Source: Homarus americanus (Eukaryota > Arthropoda > Malacostraca > Decapoda > Nephropidae). From it: a stretch of DNA of 64,000 bases. Below the pieces are notes generated by a model. The model did no database searches. It was given only the letters and a program-made list of their open reading frames with translations, and was not told where the DNA came from. Below are positions 1 to 13,400 of this stretch, piece by piece. Made by a program: the position numbers and the translations under genes. The stretch is from contig NW_024735554.1 in the NCBI RefSeq assembly GCF_018991925.1, positions 2,993,670 through 3,057,669 of the forward strand, in the 5' to 3' direction. Position 1 is the first letter of the stretch. Each line of letters begins with the position of its first letter.

Positions 1-224
1 CTGTCAGGCTGGTGAGGTATTATTGTACAGGCTGGGTGCGGTATTATTGTAAGGCTAATTTGGGTATGCTGTACAGGCTGACTGTACGGTATTATTGCAC
101 AGGCTGACGGTACAGTATTATTGTACAGGCTAACGGTACGTATTATTGTACAGCTGCTGTATTTTTACAGGTACGATTTTGTCAGCTGAGGAGCTGACGG
201 TACTTTTGTACAGGCTGACGGTAC
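1..224. repeat. degenerate minisatellite, about 26-bp unit
   Basis: Imperfect copies of a unit containing tattattgtacaggctgac recur from the window start, with frequent internal deletions. The array probably continues to the left of the window. Confidence 0.75.
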
Positions 225-745
225 AAAAAGTCATGTTTTTCTTAATATGTGGAGAGAAAGTTTAGACCGTGCCAGTATATGAACGACAAATATTAATACT
301 GAACAGACAAGAAGACCTGACACTTGCCAAACAGGTATTCTAGAAACCACAGTAGTGTTAAGGTTTAATATATAACCGGACTAATATCTTTACTAGTTTT
401 AAAGGGGTGTTTAGGAGGCCATGAACCATTGGCTGTAAGTTGTGAACAGTAAGATCGTGTTGGCCTTGTGTGAGACGCCATCACTCACCTACCTCACTAC
501 AACAACAAACGGGTTCTCCCTCCCACACCTTTCACTCTCTCTCGCACCTTTTCTTTCTCTCTCTCCTAAATCTCTTCCTTCTCTCTATACTTCCCCGTTC
601 AAGGATTTAAGAAATGTACTCTTCAATATTTCGGTTTCTTGGGTTGCTGCTTTGCTGTTTGTGGAGGCGAGGCATACTGTATGTTGATGGCTGGCTGCTG
701 TCCTACTGACCTATCACCTTCTGCCCATGGTGGTCACAGCTGGTG
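225..745. other. unannotated stretch
   Basis: No gene or repeat is recognised. About 480-600 is pyrimidine-rich (ctctct and ttctct runs), and the 81-codon open frame there is low-complexity Ser/Leu/Pro with no family resemblance. Confidence 0.5.
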
Positions 746-773
746 ACACACACACACACACACACACACACAC
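746..773. repeat. (AC)n microsatellite
   Basis: An uninterrupted CA dinucleotide run of about 28 bp. Confidence 0.95.
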
Positions 774-916
774 CCATCCCTACATACACACGCCTACACA
801 CTGACCCTCTCAGCTCTCTCTGTTACACCCACGTTAAAATTCATGTTCCTTATTGTTCCTGCACCTATAATATATGGGTTAGGTCACGTCTTGTACCAGC
901 TTGTGTTATGACGGAG

Positions 917-1102
917 GTGTCACTTGGCCGGGGTGTCACTGGGCCGGGGTGTCACTTGGCCGCAGTGTCACTGGGCCGGTGTCACCGCCGGGTGTCACTG
1001 CCGGGTGTCACCGCCGGTGTCACTGGGCCGGTGTCACCGGGCCGTGTCACCGGGCCGGGTCACTGGGCCGGTGTCACTGGGCCGGGGTGTCACTGGACCG
1101 GG
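917..1102. repeat. GC-rich minisatellite, 15-16-bp unit
   Basis: Tandem copies of gtgtcactgggccgg with one- and two-base length variants. It is much more GC-rich than its surroundings. The overlapping open frames here (Gly/Thr/Val/Ser-rich) exist only because the unit has no stop codon. Confidence 0.9.
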
Positions 1103-1237
1103 AACACCACCACTGCCTCGACACCTGGCCATCTATCTGCGGGCCATGGCATCACAAACCATGGCCGAGTCGATACAACCTCGTCTGTTCCCTTTGGGGT
1201 ATAACTGGCCCCAGGGACACTCAGTCGACCCAGCTGT

Positions 1238-1545
1238 GAGGGGTACCAAGATTACTAGGTACCGGGCTTGGCTGGATACGAGGCTTAAGTGGTACCAGGC
1301 TTGGAGGTTTGTGATTAGTGGGTACCAGGCTTAAGTGGGTACCAGGCTTGGAGTGGGTACCAGGCTTAAGTGGGTACCAGGCTTGGAGTGGTAGCCCAGG
1401 CTTGAGTGGGTACCAGGCTTAAGTGGATACCAGGCTTGGAGTGGGCACCAGGCTTAAGTGGATACCAGGCTTGAGTGGGTCAGGTTGAGTGGTACCAGGC
1501 TTGGGGGGTACCTGGGCTTGAGTGGGTACCAGGCTTGAGTGGGTA
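1238..1545. repeat. minisatellite, about 17-bp unit
   Basis: Repeated gggtaccaggcttgagt, alternating with gggtaccaggcttaagt and gggtaccaggcttggag variants. Some units are damaged by deletions. Confidence 0.9.
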
Positions 1546-1853
1546 AAATGTAGGTCACATTACCTCACTGAAGACTGAGGATTAATATTCAATGTGATGT
1601 TTTCTACACTGCCCGGATGGTCCGCCTCTCACAACACTTTAATCTTCACTTACCTTAATCCTAACCCTCATGTCTATACGATCCTCAAGTAGTGGTAATA
1701 ATGTCGGGCGGGCATTTGTTAATAATGTCGGCGGGCACTTATTAACAATGTCACCGGCAATAATGATCTTGTCTGCTACAATACCTGCACTTGAATTGGT
1801 ACCGCTCTGCCCCCCTCTATATTGTATAAACTCACTACCACACACAACAAGAA
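1546..1853. other. unannotated stretch between arrays
   Basis: No gene, RNA or repeat is recognised apart from a short local duplication around 1690-1750 (aataatgtcgg...cgggca recurring). Confidence 0.5.
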
Positions 1854-1862
1854 GGTGTGTGT

Positions 1863-1899
<37 letters not shown>
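1854..1899. repeat. (TG)n microsatellite
   Basis: A TG dinucleotide run with one interruption (gtggtg), directly ahead of the pyrimidine-rich array. Confidence 0.95.
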
Positions 1900-1946
1900 A
1901 GAATGGTCAGGAGGGTGCTGCTGTGTAACAAACGGTTGGTGGTGTG

Positions 1947-4305
1947 TCTCACTCTCCTCCTGCCTCACTCCCTCCTCCTGTCTACTCTCCTCCTGCCTCA
2001 CTCTCTCCTGCCTCACTCTCTCCTGTCTCACTCTCCTCCTGTCTCACTCTCCTGTTCTACTCTCCTCCTGCCTCACTCTCCTCCTGTCTCACTCTCCTCC
2101 TGCCTCACTCTCCTGCCTCCTCTCTCCTCCTCCTGCCTCTCCTCCTCCTGCCTCCCTTCTCCTGTCTCACTCTCCTCCTGCCTCACTTCCTCCTGCCTCA
2201 CTCTCTGCCTCCTCTCTCCTGCCTCACTCCTCCTGCCTCACTTCTTCTCTTGTCTTCTACTTCTTCCTTCTGTTTACTTCCTTTGTTTTCATTTCTTCCT
2301 GTTTCATTCTTCTTCTTGCCTTACTTTCTTTCTTCCTTTTTTTACTTTCTTCTTCTTGCTTTTACTTTCCTCTTTCCTTTCTCTTCTCCTTTCTTCCTTT
2401 GTTTTACTTCTTTCCTTCCTTTGTTTTACTTCTTTCCTTCCTTGTTTTACTTTCCTTTCCTGTTTCTACTTTCTTCCTCTTGTTTTACTTCTCTTCCTGT
2501 TTTACTTCTTCTCCTTGTCTACTTTCTTCCTTCTTGTCTTCTTTCCTTCTTGTTCTACTTCTTCCTTTCCTTGTCTCTTCTTCTCTTCCTTTGTTCTACT
2601 TTCCTTCCTGTTCTCTTCTTCTTTTACTTCTTCTTCCTTGTTCTCTTCTTCTTCCTTTGTTTTTCTTCTTCTTGTTTTACTTTCTTCTTCTTGTTTTACT
2701 TTTCTTCTTGCTTCTACTTTCTTTTCTTTGTTTTCATTTCTTCTTCTTGTTTTACTTTCTTTCTTCCTTTGTTTTACTTTCTTTCTTCTTTTGTTTTACT
2801 TTCTTTTCCTTGTTTTGATTTCTTTCTTCTTTGTTTTATTTCTTTTCTTTGTTTTATTTTTTCTTTTTGTTTTATTTCTTTCTTCTTGTTTTACTTTCTT
2901 TTCTTCTTGTTTCTTATTTCTTTCTTTCCTGTTTTTACTTCTTCTTTCCTTGTTTTACTTTCTCTTCCTTGTTTTCTTTTCTTCTTGTTTTACTTCTTCT
3001 TCTTGTTTTACTTTTCTTCTTGTTTCTTTTCTTTCTTTCTTCCTGTTTTTCTACTTCTTCTTCCTTTGTCTACTTCCTCCTGCCTCACTCTCCTCCTGTC
3101 TCTCCTCTCCTCCTGTCCCACTCTCCTCCTGTCTCACTCCCTCCTCCTGCTCTCCTCTCCTCCTGCCTCACTCTCCTCCCTGCCTTCTCTCCTCCTGCCT
3201 CCTCCCTCCTTTGTCTCCCCACTCTCCTCCTGTCTCACCTTCCTCCTGTCTCTCACTCTCCTCCTGTCTTCACTTCTCCTCCTGCCTCACTTCTCCTTCC
3301 CTGCCTTCACTCCTCCTGCTCTCACTCTCCTTCCTGCTCTACTCTCCTCTGCTCTCACTCTCCCCTCTGCTCTCTACTCTCCTCCTGCCTCACTTCTCCT
3401 CTGCTCATTTTTCTTCCTTTGTTTTACTTTCTTTTGTTTTACTTTCTTTCTTCTTTGTTTTACTTTTCTTCTTGTTTTACTTTTCTTCTTGTTTTCATTT
3501 CTTCTTCTTGTTTTATTTTTCTTTCCTTCTTGTTTTACTTTTCTTCTTGTTTTACTTTCTTTCCTTCCTTTGTCTACTTTTCTTCCTTTGTTTTATTTCT
3601 TCTTCTTTTTACTTTCCTTTGTTTTCTACTTTCTTTCCTTTGCTTTTACTTCTTCTTCTTGTTTTACTTCTTTCCTTCTTGCTTTACTTCTTCCTTTGTT
3701 CTATTTCTTCTTCCTTGTTTTACTTTCTTCTGTCTCTACTTTCCTTCCTTTGTTCTCCTTCTTCTTCTTGCTTCACTCTTCTTCCTGCCTCACTCTTCCT
3801 CCTGCCTTTCACTCTCCTCCTGCCTCACTTCTCCTTCCTGCCTCATTTCCTTCCTTCCTGTTCTCTAATTCTCCTCCCTGCTCTCACTTCTCCACCTGTC
3901 TCACTCTCCTCCTGCCTTCACTTCTTCCTCCTGCTCTACTTCTCCTCTGCCTACTCTCCTCCTTGTTCTACTTCCTCCTGTTTCTACTCTTCCTTCCTTT
4001 CACTCTCCTTCCTGCCTCACTTCCTCCTGTTCCTTCTTTCCTCCTGTCTCACTCTCCTTCCTGCCTCTTACTCTCCTCCTGCTCACTCTCCTTCCTGCCT
4101 TCTTCTCCTCCTGCCTCTCACTTCTCCTCCTGCTCACTCTCCTCCTGCCTCACTTCTCCTCCTGCCTCACTTCTCCTCCTGTCTACTCCTCCTCCTGCCT
4201 CACTCTCCTCCTGCTCTCACTCTCCTCTTGTCTCCTCTCCTCTGCCTCTACTCTCCTCCTGTCCCACTCTCCTCCTGCCTCACTCTCCCCTTCCTGCCTC
4301 ACTTC
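1947..4305. repeat. pyrimidine-rich minisatellite (CTCCTCCTGCCTCACT-like), ending at the assembly gap
   Basis: A 15-17-bp unit, ctcctcctgcctcact, fills about 2.36 kb. C-rich blocks (about 1947-2235, 3065-3410, 3780-4305) alternate with T-rich blocks (about 2240-3065, 3410-3780). In the T-rich blocks the same skeleton reads like tttcttcttgttttact, meaning most C are replaced by T while the spacing is kept. The plus strand is almost purely pyrimidine with regular single A and G, so all three plus frames stay open for hundreds of codons (Ser/Leu/Phe/Pro only). These are not genes. Confidence 0.9.
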
Positions 4306-4405
4306 NNNNNNNNNNNNNNNNNNNNNNNNNNNNNNNNNNNNNNNNNNNNNNNNNNNNNNNNNNNNNNNNNNNNNNNNNNNNNNNNNNNNNNNNNNNNNNN
4401 NNNNN
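4306..4405. other. assembly gap of 100 N
   Basis: Exactly 100 consecutive n. A fixed length of 100 is conventional for a gap of unknown size, so the true distance between the two arrays is not known. Confidence 0.98.
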
Positions 4406-7400
4406 GTACATTAATACACACGGTACATTAATACACACAGGTACATTAATACACACAGGTACATTAATACACTACACACAGGTACATTAATACACGGGTA
4501 TATTAAACACACGGTACGATAATACACAATGATATTATACACACGGTGCATTAATACACACAGGTACATTAATACACGTACAATACCAAGGTTTGTTAAA
4601 CACACGGTACATTAATACACACAGGTTTATTACACACAGGTACATTAATACACACGGGCATTAATACACGGTACTTACCACAGGTATATTAATACACACA
4701 GGTTTATTAGGTACGTAATACACAGGTTTATTAATACACATCATTAATACACACGAATTAATACACACAGGTACGTTAATACGGTACATTAATACACACA
4801 GGTACGTTACACACAGGTACGTTACCCATTAATACAGGTTATAATACACGGTACATTAATACACACAGGTACATTAATACACACAGGTTTATTAATACAC
4901 ACAGGTACATTAATCGGTACGTTAATACACACAGGTACGTTAATACCACGGAATACACGGTAATACCAATAATACACAGGTACGTTAACACGGGTACATT
5001 AATACACACGGTACATTAATACGGCATTAACACACGGTAATACACAGGTACATTAATACACACAGGTACTTATAACGGAATAACGGTACTTAATACTCGT
5101 TAATACGTACGTTAATACACACAGGTACATTAATACACAGGTATATTAATACACACAGGTACATTAATACACACAGGTATATTAATACACACAGGTATAT
5201 TAATACACACAGGTACATTAATACACACAGGTGTATTAATACACAAATGTTAATACACACAGGTACATTAATACACACAGGTACATTAATACACAGGTAT
5301 ATTAATACACACAGGTACATTAATACACACAGGTATAAATACACAGGTACATTAATACACACAGGTACATTAATACACACAGGTACATTAATACACACAG
5401 GTATATTAATACACACAGGTACATTAATATAATACACACAGGTACATTAATACACACAGGTACATTAATACCACCGGGTACATTATTACAGGTGATAATA
5501 CTGGGTACATTATTACACTGAATTTGTTAATACACAGGTACGATAATGCCACTGGTACGTAATACTGGTGCGTGTGCACGCAGGTACGTTAATACACTAT
5601 GGTGCATTAATACACGGGTACGTAATACACTGGTGCAGTAATACACACGAATTTTGATAATACACTGGTACATTAATACACAATTTGCATTAATACCACA
5701 CAGGTGCATTAATACACACCAGTGCATTAATACACACAGAATTTTATTAATACACCTGGTACATTAATACACACGGGTGCATTAACGCACACGGGTACAT
5801 TAATACACACCGGGTTTATTATTTTGGTACATTAATACACTGATTTTATTAATACGCAGTGCGATAGCCTGCACGGAAGTTTTTCGTTAATACACAGGTA
5901 CATTATTACCTGGTGCATTAATACGCACGGGTTTGTTAATACACTGGTGCGATAATACGGGTTTGATAGCCTGGTACATTAATACTGGGTACGTGTTTTG
6001 GGTACCATCAACCACACAGGTACGTTAATACACACAATTGCATTAACCACGGGTACTAATACACTGGTGATTAATACGTTTGTTATTACACACCGGGTGC
6101 ATTAATACAATTTACGTTAATACCCGCACGGGTGTATTTTGGTACATTAATACACTGGTGCGTTAATACTGGTACGTTAATACACTGGTGCGATATTTTG
6201 GGCCATTAATACACACAGGTGCATTAATACTGGTACGTTATTTTGCACAGGTTACATTAATACAGTGGCAGTGGCCACACAGGTACGTTAACTACACGGT
6301 ACGTTAATGCCTGGTAACGATATTACACACAGGTATGTTAACCTGCAGGCATTAATACACGGGTATTTTACACGGGTACGTTAATACACGGGTACATTAA
6401 TACACACAGGTGCGTTATTACGCACGGGTGCGATGTGCACGGTACATTAATACACGGTGCATTAGCCACAGGTATATTAATACGCACAGTACATTAATAC
6501 ACAGTACATTATTACGGTTTATTGTACGGGTTTATTAATGTACACGGTACATTATTACACACAGGTTTATTAATACCTGGTACATTAACCACAGGTACGG
6601 TAATACACAGGTGCGTTAATACACCTGGTACATTAATACACGGTGCATTAATACACAGGTTTACATTAATGCACACGGTACGTTAATACACACAGGTGCG
6701 TTAATACACAGGTACACATTAATACACTGAGTACATTAATACACCTGGTACGTTAATACACACAGGTTTATTAATACACACAGGTTTATTAATACACACA
6801 GGTACGATAATACACCCCCAATTAATACACACACAGGTACATTAATACACACAGGTACATTAATACACTGGTTTATTAATACACAGGTTTTATTAATACA
6901 CGGGTACATTAATACACAGTTTATTAATACTGGTACACGATAATATGCCTTTGGGTACATTAATGCCTGGTACATTAAACACACACAGGTTTTGATGTAC
7001 ACACAGGTACGATAATACAGGTACGATATTACCGTTACACGATAATACCCACACAGGCCGTGTACCTGGTGCATTAATGCACGGTACGATAATGCAGGTT
7101 TATTATTTTCGGTGCGATATCCACAGTGCATTAATACACACAGGTACGTTGTACACTGGGTGCATTAATACACAGGTACATTCATTACTGGGTATGTTAA
7201 TACACAGGTACATTAATACACGGGTGCATTAATACACACAGTTTATTAATACACACAGTGCGATTAATACACACGAATTTGCATTAATACCACACAGGTG
7301 CATTAATACGGTGCATTAGCTTTGGGTATGTTAACCACGGTGCAGTAATACCTGGTACGTTAACCTGCACAGGTTTGTTAATACACAGGCCCGCGATAAT

Positions 7401-10400
7401 ACACACAGGTATAATACACACAGGTACGTACAGGTACATTGTTAATACCTGGGTTTATTAATACACACAGGTACATTATTACACACGGGTGCGATAATAC
7501 ACGGGTATGTAAGCACGTTTATTAATACACTGGGTACGTTAATACACACAGGCGTTAATACCACGGGTACAATACCCGCACAGGTACGTTGGCTGCACAG
7601 TGCGTGTGGCACACGCAGGTATGTTAATACACAGGTACGTTAATACACGGAGTATGATAATACACGGTGCATTAATACACTGGTACATTAATACGGGTAT
7701 ATTAATACACAGGTGATATAATACGAATTGTGTGTACACGGTACGTTAATACACTGGTGCGTTCTTGACACACAGGTACGTTAATACACAGGTACGTTAA
7801 TACACTGGTATATTATTTTGGTACATTAATACACACGGGCGTTATTTTACACAGTACGTTAATACACAGGTACATTAATACACACAGGTACGTTAATTTT
7901 GGTACGATAATACGCACGGGTTATATTAATACCTGGTGCATTAATACACACAGGTACATTAATACACATGGGTACGTTAATACACAGGTGCATTAATACA
8001 CATAGTACGTTAATATACACACCAGGTTACATTAATACACACGGGTGTATTAAGCCACAGGTACGTTAATACACACACAGGTACGCTAATACGTTACATT
8101 AATACACAGGTACGTTAATACACACAGGTATATTAATACACACGGTATATTAAAACACACAGGTACATTATTACACACAGGTACATTCATACAGTGCGTG
8201 TACACACAGGTACATTAATACACGGGTATGTTAACCACACGGTATGATAATACACAATTTTGATATTCATACACACGGTGCATTAATACACACCAGGTAC
8301 ATTAATACACGGGTATCAATATGCGCAAGGTTTGATAAGCCACACTGGTACATTAATACACACAGGTTTATTAGCCACACAGGGTTCATTAATACACACG
8401 GGCATTAATACACGGTGCGTTAGCCACAGGTATATTAATACACACGGGTTTATTATTTTGGTACGATAATACACCTGGTTTATTATTACACAATTGCATT
8501 AATACACACGGGTTTGACTATTTTTGGTTTAATGTACACACAGGTACGATAATACGGTACATTATTACACAGAGGTACGTTAGCCACACCAGGTACGTTA
8601 TGCCTGGTGCATTAATACAGGTTTGATAATACACGGTGCATTAATACACCACACCAGGTACATTAATACACACAAGGTTTATTAATACACACAGGTGCAA
8701 TTATTTTGGTACGTTAATACACACACAGGTGCGTTAATACTGGTGTGTGCACGGGTACGTGTACACGGTACGTGGCCACACTGGGCCATTAATACGGGTA
8801 CGTTAGCCCGCAGGTTTAATACACGGGTACGATAACCACGGGTACATTAATACACACCGGGTACATTAATACCTTTGGGTGCATTAACACACGGGTACAT
8901 ACACAGGTGCATTAATACACACGGGTACATTATTTTACTGGGTTTAATAATACGCTGGTACATTAATACACGAATTTTGCGTTAATACGGAAGCACGTTA
9001 ATACGCACAGGTACATTAATACACAGGTGCATTAATACACGGGTACATTAATACACACGGTGCGTGGTACACCTGGTGCATTAATACACACAGGTACGAT
9101 GACCTGGTACGTTAATACACGGGTACATTAATACACAGGTACATTAATACACTGGTACATTAATACACACAGGTACGTTAATGCACACGGTGCATTAATA
9201 CACACCGGGTACATTATTTTGGTGCGTTATGCGGGTTTGATAATACACTGGTGCGATAATACACCGGGTTTGTTAATACACATGGGTGCGATATTACCTG
9301 GTGCATTAATACGCACCAGGTGCATTAATACACACGGTACATTATTACCCCACTGGTTTATTAATACGGGTACATTAATACACACAGGTTTATTAATACC
9401 ACACACCAATTACCACGATAATACACCTGGGTGCATTAATACAGGTACATTAATACACTGGTGCGTTAATACACACGGTACGATGACCACCGTTGCATTA
9501 ATACAGGTACGTTAATACTGAGTTTTATTATTACACGGGTACGTGTAATACCGTTACGTTAATACACACAGGTATCATTAATGCCACACGGGTACATTAA
9601 TACACACAGGTGGGTGTACACACGGGTATACCCACGGTGCATTAATACACACGGGTACATTAATACAGGTGCGTTATTACCTGGTACATTAATACTGGTG
9701 CATTAATGCACACGGGTACGTTAATACGCACGGGTGCATTATTACACTGGTGCGTTAAGCACACACCGGGTATATTATTGCACAGGTGCATTAATGCCTG
9801 GTGCATTAATACACACAGGTACGTTAATACGGGGTGCATTTACACAATTGCGTTAATACACACGGTACATTAATACACGGGTGCGACCTAATACACAGGT
9901 ACGGTAATACACACAGGTATATTAAGCCACACACGTTACATTAATACCTGGGTACATTAATACACTGGGTTTATTAATACGCACACCGGGTTTATTAATA
10001 CACAGAATTACATTATTACGTTGATAATACACCGGGTACATTAATACACGGTGCGTTAATACACAGGTACGTTAATGCACACAGGTACATTAATACGCAG
10101 GTTTGTGAAATACACTGGTACGTTAATACACACAGGTACGTTAATACACAGGCATTAATACCTGGTACATTAATACCTGGTACGTTAATACACAGGTTTG
10201 ATATTACTGGGTTTAATAATACCACACAGGTGCATTAATACACAGACAATACACGGTACATTAATACACACAATTAATACACGGGTTTATTAATACTGGG
10301 TTTATTAATACACTGAATTACCATTAATACACAGGTATGTTAATACATTTGTTCATACACACGGTTTAATCCATACTGGTACATTAATACACGGGTATGT

Positions 10401-13400
10401 AATACGGGTTTATTAATACACAGTACGATAATACACAGGTATGGCGCAATACGGGTTTATTATTACACAGGTTGCGATATTACACACACAGGTACAGTGT
10501 ACACACGGGTTTATTAATACGCACGGGTTTATTATTTTAATTACATTAATACACACCGGGCATATTAGCCGCACACAGGTTTGTTAATACGCATTGCGTT
10601 ATGCCTGCAGGGTTTATTAATACCCACGGGTACATTAATACAGGTACATTAATACACACAGTGCGTTAATACACACCAGGTACGATAATACACACGGGTG
10701 CATTAATACACGGGTTTGATAATACACTGGTGCGTTAATACACGAATTCCCGTTAATACACACGGTACGTTAATACACACAGGTACATTAATACACACAG
10801 GTACGTTAATATGCACCTGGGTTTATTAATACTGAGGTTTTCATTAATACCTGAGTACGTTAATACCTGGTGCGTTAATACACCTGATGCGGTGTACTGG
10901 TACGTTAATACACGGGTGCGTTAATACGGCATTAATACGGGTACGTGTACACGGTGCGTTAATACCCACACGGTACATTAATACCTGGTACGGTTAATAC
11001 ACAGGTGCGTGCTTTGGTACGTGTACACAGGTACGTTAATACACACAGGTACCATTAATACACACAGGTGCGTTCATACCTGGCGATGCCAACACAGGTA
11101 CATTAATACACACAGGTACATTAATACACGGGTATTAATACGCCATTATCTTTACTGGGTTTATTAATACACACAGGTGATAATACTGGGTTTATTAATA
11201 CACACGGGTACATTAATACACATAGGTATGGTAATACACTGGGTTTAATCTGCACAGTGCGATAATACACACAGGTGCATTAATACAAATTATTATTTTT
11301 GGGTACCGTATTAATACAAATTTACATTAATACACGGTGCGACCATACACACAGGTACATACGGGTATGTATACACAATTGCTCTTCAATACACGGTACA
11401 TTAATACCAGGTGCATTAATACACACGGTACATTATTACACACAGGCATTATTTTTGGGTATATTAATACACTGGTATAATGTACACAGGTACATTAATA
11501 CACGGGTACGTGCTACCTGGTACATTAATACACGGTACATTAATACAGGTATAATGTACACACACAGTACAGTATTACCTGGTATATTAATACACAAATT
11601 ACATCATCTGGTACATTAAACTACACATAGGTATATTAATACACAGGTATATTAATACACACAGGTACGTGTACACACAGGTACATTAATACATAGGTGC
11701 ATTAATACACACAGGTATATTAATACGCACAGGTACATTAATACACACAAGGTATGTACACATTAGCTACTGGTACATTAATACGATACAGGTAGCAGTA
11801 ATACACACGGTATGTGTACACACGGGTATGTTCATGCACGCAAGGTTTATTAATACACTGGTATATTAATACACGGGTACATTAATACACAGGTACGTAA
11901 TACGCGAACATATTAATACACACAGGTATATTCTTACAGGTACATTAAGCCACACACAGTGCAACCATACCTGGTACATTAATACACTGGGTACATTAAT
12001 ACGGGTGCGTTAATACACACGGTTATGTTATTACTGGGTATATATTAATACTACTGGTACGATAGCTTTACAGGTACATTCGCTTCACTGGTGCAATATT
12101 ACGGTACATTAAACCACATAGTGCGATACAGGTTATAAACCAATACACAGGTATTCTTCTGATTGTCTTCGCCGGTACATCATACCACAGGTACATTAGC
12201 CCCACGGTATATTAATACACACAGGTATAATGTACACAGGTACGTTAATACACACGGTACGATATTACAGAATTTTGGTATTACACGGTATATATACACA
12301 GGTGCAATAATACTGGGTATGTTAATACACAGGTACATTAATACACCTATGGGTACATTAATACAGGTATTATTACACGCAGGTGCATTATACGCAGGTT
12401 GATAATACCACGGTACGTAATACGGTATATTCAATACACGGTACATTAATACACACGGTGCATTAATACACATAGGTGCATTAATGCAATTATGTTCATC
12501 ACACAGGGTGCATTAATACCGTTATATTATTACACACAGGTATTAATACATGGGTACATTAATACACACAGGTACGATATTACCTGGTACATTAATACTA
12601 CACAGGTATATTATTACACACAGGTATTAATACTGAATTGCATTAATACACATGGGTATATTAATACACACAGGTATATTAATACACGGGTACGTTAATA
12701 CACACTGGTGCATTAATACTGCTGGGTATATTAATACACACGGTACATTAATACACACAGGTGCGTTATTACGCATAGTGCATTAATACACAGGTACGGT
12801 AATACGCATGGGTATGTTAATACACGGGTATATTAATACACACGGTATGTTAATACGGTACGTATTACACCGAATTTTGTTAATACAGGTAAATTAATAC
12901 ACACAGGTGCATTAATACCAGATATATTATTTTAGTGCATTAGCCTGGTTTAATACACACAGTGCGGTAATACCCACACAGGTGCTGCTGTACACACACA
13001 GGTACGTGCATACACGGGTTTATGTACTGCATTCATTAATACACACAGGTACATTAATACGCACGAAATTGCATTAATACACACAGGTATATTAGTACAC
13101 ACAGGTACATTAGCGCACGGGTACATTAATACACGCAGGTATATTAGCCACACGGGTTTATTAATACACACGGTACGTTAATACACACGGGTTTATTAAT
13201 ACACGGGTATGTGTACAGGTACGTTAATACACTGGTTTATTAATACACACAGTTTATTAATACGGTACATTAATACACACAGGTATATTAATACACAGGT
13301 TTATTAATACAGGTACATTATGCAGGTATATAATACCTGGGTTTATTAATACACGGGTTTTATTAATACACGCAATTACATTAATACACACAGGTATATT

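Noticed and set aside
1670..4431. Long plus-strand Ser/Leu/Phe/Pro-rich frames up to about 870 codons
   Set aside because: A pyrimidine-only strand rarely forms stop codons. The frames even run through the N gap.
4411..13171. Many short minus-strand frames with INVPVC or LMYLCV repeats
   Set aside because: They are translations of the 18-bp satellite unit, with no start context and no conservation.
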